Below, in pieces: positions 49,181 through 61,762 of a stretch of 64,000 nucleotides of DNA. The DNA is from Mastigias papua. Taxonomy: Eukaryota; Cnidaria; Scyphozoa; Rhizostomeae; Mastigiidae. The notes below the pieces were generated by a model. It was not told where the DNA came from and made no database searches. It saw only the letters and a program-made list of their open reading frames with translations. Positions within the stretch are counted from its first letter, which is position 1. Every line of letters starts with the position of its first letter. Both the position numbers and the translations under genes were made by a program. The DNA lies in contig OZ025273.1 of the NCBI GenBank assembly GCA_964019165.1, positions 1,632,501 to 1,696,500 of the forward strand. The letters run 5' to 3'.

Positions 49181-52100
49181 GTAAGATGTGAAATCTCTAA
49201 TTGCAATCAAACCAGTAATGAGTTCGATACATTTCTCTATCACCGCAAAAACGAGTGAACAATCTTGGTTTGGAAATCAAGAGAGAATAAGTGCTTGTGA
49301 ACACAGCTCCACAAAAGGAAAGATGAATCATTTGTTATTCTAGCAAATCAGTTATGATTCATCTACGGCCAGCTTCCAATTCAGACAATCGATTCAGAAC
49401 ATTGAAGGATTGTCAGGCAATTCAAGATCTCAGAAGGGGGAGAATCAGTGACGTTGCAGTTTTGCAATACCTCTTCAACACTACTTATGACTAATAATAA
49501 TAGACCTTTGTAATGCATCTAACTTCTCAAGAATTATTACTTACACGCCTAGAAGCTTCTGCAATTTAAATGAATGCAACGTCACATAGGAGGGAGGTAG
49601 AGTACGAAATCTTGCCACTGCTTTACGTAATCATTAGCTTAAAGTGTGCAACTTGTTTCAAAAGTTTTGCAATTAGGATTAAAATTGGGTTTTATTTTAT
49701 TTTCAAGTGAACCACGAGAAAAATTCAGATAACTAAAAATAAATTTTTTGACATCTTTTAATCACAAGGGCTTTCCAACATAAATTCAAACTCCCATAAC
49801 CCTACAAAAAACCTCGAACTAAGTACAAAAATCATTTTTGCTTAATATCTATACGACTTTGCTAATTCTTGAGCTGCCTGTTATCAAAAGGCCATGTTCT
49901 ACAGTATTGTATACTCAGTCCAGTGCATCTACTCCGACGACAATCGTTCTTAATAGGATAAATTACCGATGCAAACGGGGTGTATCTGTCTATAGAACCC
50001 ATTAAGACTTTTCAGTTGACACTAAATGCCCGATCGCTAAAGCAGTTAGCCTGGCATGAATTTATTTCTAAAAGGACCTTTCAAAAGATTTCTTTAATTG
50101 GAAATGCGAACAAAAACTCTGTATTGTTAAGTAGATATCCCGAAATAGATCTAAATACGTAGATATCTCTGCACTGGGTTGTTGGCCTTAGTTGTCCATA
50201 CCGTAGGCATTATGTAATGCCCAAACCGAACATGTACTTCTGATGAATTTAAACGTGCTGGCAAGGCCGTCGCTTTACGGCAATGGATTTCAACATGAAT
50301 TCATTCCTTTCGGTTTACTCAATATCTCTCAATTGTGTAGATATAGCTAACTTGTGAAGCACCTATTAGGATTTTTAGCGCTTTCAAATGCATGAATGAA
50401 ATTCTCTTTCTAGAGTAATTATCTAGGCCAAATGAATACGTTAATGCTACTTCTACAAAGAGGGGGATTGCTAAATTAAAATGGACAAAAGATTTTTATG
50501 CAAATGCATTAGAAAAAATACCTAGATAGCTACTGAAAAGGTGGTTTGATACCCACATAAGGCTTTCTGCTGCACTAAGGCACAAAAAATTAATGGCAGG
50601 GTAAAGGGAAAAGGGTCAGTGACTGGTAGGAGCCAAAATTTACGAAGTAAACAACTAGACAAATTTAAGGATGATAGATGGAATACGGCTGCGGCCAAAA
50701 AACTTCAGGTTGTGATATCAGCTCAGAACTAAGACAGGGTACAGCAACATGGAGATTGGCTGCCATCTTGGATTGCTGTCCTGTTGGTCTTGATTGCTCA
50801 AATTGCCGGAAAAGGGGAGGGAATAGTTTAGTTTATCACTTTCATTAATTGATTTCATACAAACTTAGAACAAGAACGAGGCCATTCCATCGGAGACCAA
50901 TATATATTTATATATGAAGAAGCCCATCACGGAATTAAACGCAGAGGACTTAATGAAATCTAGATTCCGCAGGATATCTTGAGTATTATTTTGTACCAAA
51001 AGACATTTAAATCTATGGTAAAAGCATGAAATTCATGACGTCAGTGAAGGTTAATCAGGACAGGAGAATCATAAGGTTTGATGGGGAAGGATGAAGCCCA
51101 TTAGTTAGGAAGACAGTAGAAATTCAGAAGACGCTGTGAAGTACCGCTAAGAAGGAAATTGGGCACATATGACATTTTTCTTTACATTAGAATTGTAAAG
51201 TGATGTGTTTATGTGACTACGAGAACTCACGCAAACATTTGTATTCATCATTATCAATTTACGCAAATTTCCCACCTATGATTATTCGAACCTAAAACGA
51301 ACTACGTCATACTGTCCAAAATTGAAAACATATTTTAACCAAAAATGCATGCAATCACCAGATGATAAAGCTGAATTAGATTAATGAGATACAGCCCTGT
51401 GTTTCAATTCGAGATCTTGACTAGTATTGTATCATTTAATACGCATTGGCTTACATCCGCCTTTAGCCGAAATCAACTGGGCCAATTCTGGACAAATTCA
51501 AGCCCTTCCTCCTCTGTTTTCAACTACAGTTAAATTTCGCGGTAGCATCCCAGTATCAAATATTTACAAAAGGTATGGAAATCTGCCAAAAGTTTAGACA
51601 TTAAAAATGAAAACCTATGTTAATCTCATTCTCTATGAGGGATTTAGAAGTCGCTGGGTAGCCAAAGTTTATTAGCTTCTTGTGAGAAAAGTTTTGCGAT
51701 ATCATGTCACTTAAATGGGTGCTCAATATACGTCAGATGGGGGGTGGGGTGGGGTGAACTTTACCAGTCAAAGGTACATTTCCATACCTATACTAGTGAG
51801 GAGGTATATCTAGAGTTCTCAGAAAGTGATGCTAGCAAATTTGACGGACAGATAATAACTAATAAAAGAAGGATGATAAAAGCTGAAAATATAGTTGTGG
51901 TTTAACTCTAAGAAATAGCTAATGGTCTTTTGGATATCACATCAAAAGCTCAAGTCCTTGTTTGAAACAGAAATGTCTCAGAGTATTTACACACGTACTG
52001 ATAGACTCCTCTTTGTTTATCGGTCAATTGGCAAGTTACTTTTGAGAGCTTCAATAAAACAAATAACGTGTTCCACTGTAACAAGCAAAATGAAAGCCAA

Positions 52101-52732
52101 ACTAGGAATTGTATTCTTCTATCACATTTTGAAACGACAGAAAGCTGAAATCTAGCTTTTGCACCACCTCCTATCCTTCATAACCTGTACTTCACATTAA
52201 ATCTTCCTCCCGTTGCAATTATCTTTTAACCATAAACCGGTCCACATTTACAGTCGTAAACGGGGGGTCAAATTGGTAATCCTCTAAAGTTGGCCAAGAA
52301 AGAAAACATTTTTAGCACTTGAAAGTGATTTATGATAGTGCAGCAAAATTGCAATTGAATATGCACGTAGCTACCAAACTATCAGTTGTTTTTTAACATA
52401 CAAACTAGAGGGAAAATTTCCCTCAAGACCGTTAAATTTCCCAACTAGTAGGCCTATAATTCCCCACTACCAAGTCCCCTTTTTAAAAAGCTATTTTGAA
52501 AATTAATTCTGAATACTACCCGCACAATGCTCAGGAGTCGAATTATTTTTTCTTCCTTCGTCTCAGTATTTTCATTCAAGTGAGAATTCCTCAAAAAAGA
52601 TCCCCTGCAACTTATGTGTGTATGCTTCGAATTCCCTCTATAGTAGATGTTCAAAATAACAGCATATGAACACTTTTAGAAGCAACGGTTAATTGCAAAT
52701 GTTTACCACTGTTGATATCTGTTTCCCGTGAA
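49181..52732. other. AT-rich sequence without recognised gene
   Basis: No gene, RNA or mobile element recognised. A G-rich run (GGGGGGTGGGGTGGGG) lies at about 51740-51755. Open frames are at most 77 codons. Confidence 0.5.
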
Positions 52733-52843
52733 ACTATTTATCATAATATATATTTTTTCTTTCAGAGGACCCCAAATCCAAAAAAGCATGCCACTTAGGG
52801 GGCTGCCATGTAAAATGATTAGCCAAGTGTGGCGAACACAGTT
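52733..52843 (+). mobile_element. Relic related to the hAT-like MITE at 61 kb
   Basis: AAAGCATGC, GGGGGCTGCCATGTAAAAT and AAGTGTGGCGAACACAG align with the right half and right end of the repeat at 61020-61254. The left half is missing or too diverged to align by eye. Confidence 0.4.
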
Positions 52844-52866
52844 TTAACACAACCCATTCACAGACC

Positions 52867-52880
52867 AAAAGCACATAAAG
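52867..52880 (+). other. SINE target-site duplication, left
   Basis: AAAAGCACATAAAG, identical to 53166-53179 on the other side of the SINE. Confidence 0.75.
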
Positions 52881-53165
52881 TCAAAAGTCAAAGCCCTTCC
52901 CTCGTCATTAGCGCATAGGGCGGCGCTTATCTCATTTTCTGTAGCCCTAGGCAACACGTTTGCTGATGCAGTGAAAACTACAGCAGCAGGGTAGTTCATT
53001 CGTAGATGTATATGTTTAACTTTCCCACTGAATTCGTACAAGTCAAACGTCAGACGAGAAAGTAGTTGGTACAATCTGTAAAGTCTTTGGTATGAATCTG
53101 GGCTTGAACCAACGACCTCCCAGTTGTGAGGCACGTGCTTTAACCACTATGCCACAACTCCGGTG
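52881..53165 (-). mobile_element. tRNA-derived SINE, about 285 bp
   Basis: On the minus strand the element starts with a tRNA-like head. It has an A box TGGCATAGTGG and, about 40 bp on, a B box GGTTCAAGCCC, the RNA polymerase III promoter pair. A non-tRNA body follows and it ends in a CTTTGACTTTTGAC tail, suggesting a LINE-dependent 3' end. Perfect 14-bp duplications AAAAGCACATAAAG flank it. The minus-strand 96-codon frame (53134-52844) is incidental. The SINE family is not identified. Confidence 0.75.
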
Positions 53166-53179
53166 AAAAGCACATAAAG

Positions 53180-54704
53180 ACATAAAAGAGGTCGCAAACA
53201 TAAGAAGCATTTTGCGGTATAGAAATAACGAAATTCCAAAGTGCGAATGATTTAAAGGGTTATGGTAGTAGAAAGCTGAATATCATGGGTGGCGCATCAC
53301 TTTCGATAGTCTGTCAGTCGAAAGTGACCGGCCCAGAATATAACGGCAAAAGCGATGCCAATAACACAACACTACAGAATAGAGAAATCTGTTTAGTGAC
53401 AATATAAATTGTTTATACTACATGATAGGAAAGGCCCAACTTTGATTAGCACGTGGGCTGTTTTATATGGCTTATCTGTTATAACGGGAATAGCCTAGAT
53501 TCCCTGATCAATGACATTTCTGACCTGTGGCAAATGGTGAATAGCCATTTCGATTAAACGTTGATAACGCACAGATAAGTATATTGACTCTGCACTACAC
53601 CTCTTCCTGCGCAGTGGCATGTCAAATAGTGTTGTGGTGCAGCACAGAACTACGGCTACCATTCTGGTAGTTTCTAAGGTGGTTCGTTCAATCTCCACTT
53701 TTTAGGTGCAAGCCATTTGCTTTTAATCTTTTCGTTGCATAGCTTTTACTTATTTATTAGTCCTTGAGCACCAGGACAAGTCAACATCATATTTATAAAG
53801 CTAAGTGTAATCAGCAGCAGCCAGCACTGAAATGTATTTGCCGAGAGCATTTTGATATTTGAACTCTTCCCTCTGCGAAAACTACTAGAAACTAAAGTTT
53901 TCTTTCGTAACAGCATCTTCTTTCATCGTAGAACATATTACATACATCTCTAGGTATTAAGTTAAATAAACTTGATAATCGAAAAAAAGTTGAGAATCAA
54001 ATAAATTAGCGCAAATGAAAGTGTAACTCAGAAAAAAACATCCACTTACAGAAATAAAACGTGCCTTGGAGAATACCAAGAGTAATGCTGAACTCCTATG
54101 TCTTCTCAAACACTCTGTCAATGCTATGAAATCTGTCTGAAAAGAAGAGACGTTCCTTTCAGTCTACGGACAAAAACAGGTCATCAACAAATACCCTGTT
54201 CTCTACCAGCTGATGCAGAAGGATAAATTTATGATGACCTAGCGAACACAGTCTACTGTACTCATTATGTACTACCAATCACGTGTCCTTTTCAATGCAT
54301 TTTCAATTGTGGTGTGGTAAAGTTCCCAATATCTTTGTATAATAAGCTCTCCAGAGACATTTAACTGCCTCTTTAGGGTCATAAAATTCCCAGTGGGGTA
54401 TTTGTGCTAATTTAGCTTCAAGTGGTTTTCTTAAATGTGATTAAGGTATTCAAATATTGAAACTGAGACTGTTGAGCAGTATGCACCGTACTAATGAACA
54501 TAGCATGGGTCAATTCAGCTGGCTTCTGGTTGCCATAACCCTACACGAGGCCACCCACGCATAATATATCTACAATTGGGAAAGCTGGTACCATATTAGA
54601 AATTCGTACATACTCAGTGATGGGTTATTCAGCACTACCCGTCGTTTTGCATCAACAGTAAAGCACAAAAAAAGATGCTCGCTGTATAGGTCATATTCAT
54701 TATT
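53180..54704. other. AT-rich sequence without recognised gene
   Basis: Contains a 10-bp inverted repeat TCACTTTCGA with TCGAAAGTGA around an 11-nt loop (53297-53327). A minus-strand 67-codon frame (53698-53495) has higher GC than its surroundings but no recognised motif. Confidence 0.45.
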
Positions 54705-54766
54705 GCTCGAAAAAGTGGGAACACTCTTTAGGCATATGCCTAGAGAACGTTCCCGCTTGTTCGAGC
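54705..54766. repeat. 62-nt near-perfect foldback
   Basis: Two 31-nt arms meet without spacer, centred on CATATG. Twenty-six of 31 positions are complementary, and two of the rest would be G-U pairs in RNA. The outer arms read GCTCGAA and TTCGAGC. It could be a pre-miRNA-like hairpin, a tiny foldback element or a chance palindrome. Transcription is not shown. Confidence 0.6.
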
Positions 54767-55065
54767 TATAGTTAAATTCTGTAGTACGAAAAGACTTTTC
54801 AAGCTAAAGTTACTTGATAACCAAAAGCATAATCTAATCATAAGCTACACACGTCTCTTTTGCAAGGAAGCAACATCTAGAAGGCCAAAAAGTATAAGGA
54901 ATGTCTAATACTAGGTATAAAGACAAAATACTTCAGAAAACTTTCATGTTCCAACACTTTGATCTGTGCAAACAATCGAGTGGGTTATGTGAAATCCTTT
55001 TAGCAAGTGATTCATATGAGGGTTTTCTTTGAAATTTGCAATGCCTAAAGTGCCCTGTATGAAAG
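54767..55065. other. Short stretch without feature
   Basis: Nothing recognised. Confidence 0.4.
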
Positions 55066-55600
55066 TTTTCAGCCCAGGCTGGAATCTCAGCCCGTCTAGC
55101 TGAGGTGAAATTAGCGAGCTATTATACGAGAGTTTTCAAGCTTGAGATAAAATTGCTTATCTCATTCAACGTTTGGCAACCTACAACGAGGAGCATATCA
55201 CTCGGAAAAATCTCGTACACTTTATGAAAAGTCACCAAAATCACAATAATCTCAAAAAGTTACGACAATCATAATCTCTCAAATCTTGGACCACCAGACA
55301 TCATTCCAGTGACAAAGGAGCCATTTAAAGCTATAAACTTCGTACTGATCTGTTATGGCCAGGACTATGCACAAAATACGCGTGCGCTTACTGAATTCTC
55401 AGCCCGGACTGGAAAAATTGCATTTACACGACAAATGCCATCACTTTCAACCGGGCTAGAAATCTCCGCCTTTCTAGTCGACGGAGGGCTGAAATTCTCT
55501 CCCGGGCTGGAATTTTCTCATGTAAGCGCAAACTCAGTTTTACAAAGAGATTACTAGAGAGGGGGGCTCAGATCATAGGCCGGGCTGAAGTCTTACATAA
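55066..55600. mobile_element. MITE-like dispersed repeat with CAGCCCGGGCTGG modules
   Basis: GC-rich modules of the type TCAGCCCGGACTGG or CCCGGGCTGGAATTTTC recur at about 55071, 55088, 55401, 55450, 55500 and 55592 in both orientations. CATGTAAGCGCAAA-like segments lie between them. The composition is unlike the AT-rich flanks. The layout suggests a short inverted-repeat DNA element or several nested copies. Exact ends and target duplication are not resolved. The 82-codon frame at 55309-55557 lies within it and is probably incidental. Confidence 0.4.
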
Positions 55601-58600
55601 TCGACCTCTCAAAATATCTTTAGCGCTAAATGTGTAGTTAACTGTTGTCAAAAGAGGTTCATAAAATTAACTTTTAGAACTGAGCCTTTTCCTAGGTTTC
55701 TTACAAAATCAGAAACTTGTAATTGTTCAGCAGCTCTACCCTTCGTTCGTTCTATGGTGAATGTGACCATGCAATACTAACAAGAGAATTAGCCTTCTAG
55801 CACGAAGTAGATGTTGCATGATTTTCAAAAAGGTCCCTTGATTTTTATTGATGTTTCCATAACAATCAGATCAAATCGACTTTGAACGTGATTTAACAAT
55901 GCCACATGGGTCGTTATCATTAGTTATATACTACGGCGAAAGGAATAAAAAGGAAAAATAGTCAATGCACTCTAAAACTAAAATAAAACAAAGGACATCT
56001 AATACACTCCACTCTTTTTTTATGAGAACAATTTTATAAGAAAACAAGCCTCAAAATTTATGGAAAATTAAGGACAAATTAAGAAAAAGCTGAGGCTGAT
56101 ACACTGTCGTAAAATTATTTGAAACTGATACAAAACTTTATAAGCTCTACAATGTTTGCTAAAAGTCCTCGAAACATCCAAATCATCAGTGTGTAAAGCA
56201 AGTCGTAAGTGTACCATGACTTTTAGCAAGGATTATACATTTGTAAGAACCTATATCTTTTGTCTTCTGCTAATGTTATTAAAAATATTACCTGTTTCAT
56301 AAACATCCATTGTTCTTTGGTATATTGTCTAATGTCTAAATTGTTAACAACCCAATAATTTAAGAACAAATTCAGAACAATTCAGCATCAAAACTTTGGA
56401 AAAATTAAGAACAGCCAACCTGAACGTCAATTTTACTGATTCTTATAGAAAAAAGAAGAATGTAATGGGAGATTATACGAATACTGATAACAAATAGCAA
56501 TGACAAAATGTGAAGGAGTTTTGCGCAGAACTCTTTTTAAAACAACCAGGGACTTCAGTAGTGTTACCTCGAAAGATCTAGCGATGGGGCCATGACATAG
56601 ATAATGCTGATCAGGGTTAATTTCCTATCTGATCAATAGAACGTTCTCTAAGACGTATAACACGCAAACAAGGCACACAGCTCTCAAGGTATTGACTCTA
56701 GGAGCTCATATGTAATTCTAATCAAATGGAAAAGCCTCTTAACTATTTTGCAAATTACTGTTGCAAGTGCATTTGCTAGATTTTTTAAGTTCCTGAGGTT
56801 TCGACAATTCTTCAAACATGGTCTTATGAGGCACACCCACGCCCAGTGCTCTCTTTCAAAACACCCTTAACTCCAATAATGCTTCTGATAAGGCAGGTTA
56901 GCGCTAATCTTGACAATTACTTTTCAATTAACTTTCATGAGGGATGTTCACTTCTAAATGGATAACTGTATCCATTATCCAATGGAGCTATGAGAATCTG
57001 CGAGCCACTGTGAACTATAAGACTTCTTATCTTAAGCCACTGAAAAGCTGTTTTTCACATTCAGTTAATCACAAAACATAGTTGAGTAAATCAGTTGAAA
57101 ATCAAACAATTTCTCTGTCCCAAATATGCACCATTGGGAGCTGGAAAGTTCAACTCCTTATGGCGATAGAAGGTAATGGACAACTCTCTGCATTCGAAGA
57201 AAAGTTTCAAATTGCTGCCATTAAAACGTACGAATTTCTTAAAGATTTCAAAGTATTGGCTAAGAAACCTATGTCATACACACTATTTAAAATAACGTAC
57301 AATCCTTCGTATTTCGATTGGCCGCAGTTGTAATGACAATGGGGTGGTTGTAGGCGAGGTATTTCATTTCAGAAACTTCTCACAGATAAAAATAATGGGT
57401 GCTGAACAGCAAACTATACTTAATGCAAAAATGATGGTTTTCTAACATATCAGTACTAAAATCAAGTTTTAAAAATGGAATTGGTCAGGTTTGTACAGGA
57501 TAATGGACCACGTATCTAGTTACGTTAGAAATAGGAAAGTGAGTACAAGCAGTTGTGCTTTATTCGAACCTATCTCCATCATTTAGAACACCAAAAACTA
57601 AAGTATGCATCCGTATGACTGTTCCAAAGCGATTCTTATACACTGTGTTAGGTCCAATATTGCAGTACTTCTATAGATTGTAGAATGGGAAAAGCATAAT
57701 GTACCTTCAAGGTGAATTCGAATACTCATGTTAACAGTAAAGCACACGCCATTCTGTAAAAAAGTGATCGAAAGCCGTCGCTTCAAGGTTGTGGAATGCG
57801 AAAAGGCCTATTGCAGCTTGTTAATATGCTATGCTTTCTGTATACAGGTTATCCCTGGATACCTGGTCAAGGTTGAATCATTAAAAATTCTATGTAACTG
57901 AAGTTCATATTTCTAATCTGGGATCATTTGAAAGTGGAGATCTCTACTTACACACTTTCAAAGTGCTTCCGGTGGTTGATTGTTCTGAAATTATACTCTT
58001 AAGGTGAGAAATACTGGAGGGCTATTTTACTTCAATTCTTATCTTTACTTCTATTTTTCAACTGAAAACGATACTTCAATACTTAAGCCTACTTCTGTCC
58101 AGGAGTCTCCCAGCTGGGTATTAACATCCTGCTACGGAAATTCCCAGGCACCTAGTGAGAGCGACTGCTAACTATGTACGCAAAAGAGCCTTCAAAACTA
58201 ACTTACATTAATCAACTGCCTCGTAATGAAGCAGACATGACATCATGGGGCAGCAACCCTTAATTGAAAAGCTTTGTGACAAAAAAACAACTCTCCGAGC
58301 ATTCTTAATGCCAGCGATATTTTGTGATAAATAAGATCCACCTTGAACTATATTGGGCCATTTTCCCCACTTACAAACAACAAATCTATAGAGTTTCTAT
58401 TTGGAAATGAAGTGAATGAAAGCACCTTATTCCAAATGCACATATAACAGTAAGTATATTTGAAACACAGCAACAAACAGCACTTCAAATCAAAATATGA
58501 TTAGAGCAAGCATCGACGACCATAGTATAGCAACAATCCAAGAATATTGACAGGTAATACGGACACAGATTCTACTTGGTCAGCCACATGATTGAATGAT

Positions 58601-60044
58601 ACTACTCTAGCTAAATACATGGAATCTTTTCTGTGCATGGAATGACGTTTCAATTAGAATGGACTGGAAGTATCACAAGAATCCGAACCAGATGCCTTCC
58701 TGTTTGCCATTATGCGTGATCTACAAATTCCATCCGCCTACACTTCAACTGAATTGTCATCAGTGAATCAAAATGGTTTTTGACATGATTTTACAGAAAA
58801 ATCCTACAGAGTTCTACATTTGCGTAGCTGGGTTTGTTTACGACTAGCCTGCTCTGCCCGGTAAAACCATACATCTGTGTCCCAACGAAACTACTTTTTG
58901 TGTCCTATGAACTATGAGTACGGAATTTTGTATTCATGGTGGTCTTTCTAAATATGCCAATGGGAGAGAAGCTATTCCTTTCATTGTATTGCGCTGCTGC
59001 TTGCTACACAAGACAATAACAAAATTTGATTGCGAACAACCTTCCACAACTAAAGAGCTTCACGACGTCTCTGTCTGGAAGCATCGTTGACACTATCTTT
59101 CAGCGAGTACTTCTACTTTCAGCTAAATTTCAGCACAATTTCATAATGCAAAAATTCAAACTGCGTCCTAGTTAACGCTGATTGAACATGCAAACCATGG
59201 CTAGTATTTTGCAGGCGCTAGCTTACGATCTTTCTGATAATTTCTTCGTAAAACCCTCATTAATTACAAATGGTAGCAAGGGCTACAGCAGATTGGGTAG
59301 TGTGAGACATATCTCAAAATAGCTTCGAAAACATGCATGTGCGTAAGTTCATAATTTACTTTTCAATGGATCAATTTAAATGATCTAGATATGAATCTTA
59401 ATGCCTAAACATTTATAGTTTTTGAGGTACCTTTATGAGTCAACCCCCTTAACTGTAATGATGTATTCAAAAAAGTATGTTCCAATAAAAGTCATTTATT
59501 TATGGAAATTATGATAGATAATATGTAATCTAGTTTTCAAATCTATTGGACGCCAGAGTCTATTGACTAAGGATTATCGAAATTAGATTTTGAGAATTTC
59601 AATAAAGGTCAACAAATTCTAAAATGTGTTCCCTCACCTTAACAGTCTTTTATAATGATGCTGGAGTTCTAGGAGAAAATGAATACTTTTCTCGTGATTT
59701 CAAACAGTTTGATTGCTAGCTCGATTAACTTCGCGTAAACGCACACATATGAATATGAATAGATAGCACCCAAGAGGGTTTCTTTATAAATTAATTTCAA
59801 ATAAAATTCTGATAGTGGGTGTCCTAGGGCCGAGGCTAAAATCCAGAACAGAAGAACTAGGAATGCACTTGTACCGGAAAGCAAACGTGCCGTAGATCCC
59901 GTCCAGGACTCTTCAGGAAAACTAAAATACAACACCATGCTATACTTCTTATTTTGCCAGCATAAATTTCATGTCATGATAAGTTTATTTCCTACAAGGG
60001 TTTATGCTATACACAATTTATCTCGCTACAAAATACTAATTATA
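55601..60044. other. AT-rich sequence without recognised gene
   Basis: Open frames are 89 codons or fewer. The frame at 57082-57333 begins with TTG directly after an in-frame TAG and has no recognised domain. No RNA gene or mobile element seen. Confidence 0.5.
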
Positions 60045-60545
60045 TTATAGGATATTTGCTATATTATACAATATTAGCTATATTATACAATATTTGCTGT
60101 ATTATACAAAATTATACAATATTTGTTGCATTATACGGTATTTGTTATATTAGACGACATTTTTTATAATATACATATACACCATATGATATATCATACA
60201 ATATTTGTTATATTATACAAGACTATACAATATTTGCTATATTATGCAATATCTGTCATACTGTACAGTCAGCACTATTTACACAATACAACATTTGTTA
60301 ATATCATACAACAATTGCTACATCATATAACATAGGCGTATCAAACAACATTTGCTACATCATACAACATTTGCTACATCATACAACATTTGCTACATCA
60401 TGTAACATTTGCTACATCATGCAACATTTGCTACATCATACAACATTTGCTACATCATGTAACTTTATGCAATATTTGCTATTTTATATAACACTTGTTG
60501 TGATATACAGAATAAGTTAACTTATACAACATTTTTTGCTTCATA
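60045..60545 (+). repeat. Diverged 19-bp minisatellite (AAYATTTGCTAYATYATAC)
   Basis: A roughly 500-bp tract of a 19-bp unit. The left part reads mainly AATATTTGCTATATTATAC with many indels. The right part (60343-60462) has six nearly perfect AACATTTGCTACATCATAC-type copies. An open frame at 60123-60335 is only the repeat translated. Confidence 0.85.
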
Positions 60546-61011
60546 TTATATAATTTAACGTTCTTATGGTATAGTCCACTTGCTCTATTACTATGGTCAT
60601 GATCTGTACACATTTTCAAATTATAGAAAAGCTGAAATTAGAACATACCAAAAGAAGTTTTTCGTAAACAGGTCCGAAAACATGGAAAAGTATTCCTCAC
60701 TCCATTAGAAATGCCGAGACCCTCGCATGATTTAAAAAAGAATTGAAATCTCGCTTTTTGCGGAGCTAGCAGATGCTAATCACCTTCCGAAATTACTTTT
60801 GTTGCACAAATCCATGGAAGAGCAGCACTAATATACTTCGTATTGTAGTTGTTAATCTTACATTTGTTATTTTACTAGTATGGTAGCTTAATTTTCTTCC
60901 GGTGTTATTGTAACTCAATTTCTTAAGATATCAAGTATAGCTGAATGGATGGTGTGGTTAAATAAGATTTAACAGCAAATAGAATATACCCATGTGCCTT
61001 CATACAGAAAT
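60546..61011. other. AT-rich sequence without recognised gene
   Basis: Nothing recognised. Confidence 0.4.
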
Positions 61012-61019
61012 CTATAGAT

Positions 61020-61254
61020 CAGTGGTTACCAAACTGCGGTCCACGGTCACTTGGGTGACTGCGTAGCGCTACAAGAGGACCGCGAAGGAAACCGCGAGAG
61101 GTTGTCGTGTCGCTTGATAGAATCATTTTGTTAGCCTGTAGCACTGTATATTGATCATAACATATATTATTCCCTCCAGGGAGCCCCTGATTCGAAAAGC
61201 ATGCTGTAGGGGGCCGTCATGTAAAATAATTTGAAAAGTTTGGGAACTTCTGCA
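61020..61254. mobile_element. hAT-like MITE, about 235 bp
   Basis: The left end CAGTGGTTACCAAACT matches the reverse complement of the right end (CAGAAGTTCCCAAACT) at 12 of 16 positions. These ends resemble hAT transposon termini (CAGTGGTTCCCAAAC type). Eight-base flanks CTATAGAT (61012-61019) and GTATAGAT (61255-61262) agree at seven of eight positions, consistent with the 8-bp duplication of hAT elements. It has no coding capacity, so it would depend on a transposase elsewhere. Confidence 0.6.
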
Positions 61255-61746
61255 GTATAGATCAACTGATTTACTAAGAGCGGTTAAATAACAAAAATAC
61301 TCTGCTGTCGAGAGCCTGGTGTCAGTTCATTCGCAAAGGACTCTCGAGTTCCTTGGTCAGCAAAAACTGAGAATACTTCACGTGAAGTGATTTTTTGCAG
61401 TTGTTCCTTTAAGAACTCAAATCATAGCGAATTATGCAAATATGAAGTAGACCATGGTAAAGTTGGTTGGATGGTTGGGCACACAGCGTTCCAGTGTATC
61501 CATATTTACTACTTAGAAACCAGCGAAGAGCAAACACTTTTTAATACACACTCTATTATATATAATCACCTCGTAACCAAAAGCAGGGGTGCTTAAAATT
61601 TATGGGGCTTCAAACTGTCTGCCCGAATCACAGATCTATTTGCCAAATGAGTATTATTTGTTTAGCTGTACTGAGCTGCAGTTATTTTCAAGAGAAAACA
61701 ATTGTTTTCTTCTGAGGCAATTGCACGAGTTAAATTTAGCCCAACT

Positions 61747-61762
61747 GGGGGGGGGGGGGGGG
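61747..61762 (+). repeat. Poly-G tract
   Basis: Sixteen consecutive G residues. The length is uncertain because homopolymers are error-prone. Confidence 0.9.

Noticed and set aside
51738..51756. G-quadruplex candidate
   Set aside because: Only three G runs (6, 4, 4) in a short tract without promoter or gene context. Too weak to call.
53297..53327. 10-bp inverted repeat with 11-nt loop as a terminator or RNA element
   Set aside because: Short and isolated, no T run and no adjacent gene. Such repeats are expected by chance in 64 kb.
57082..57333. 83-codon plus-strand frame
   Set aside because: It starts at TTG right after an in-frame TAG, with no suitable in-frame acceptor and no recognised motif.
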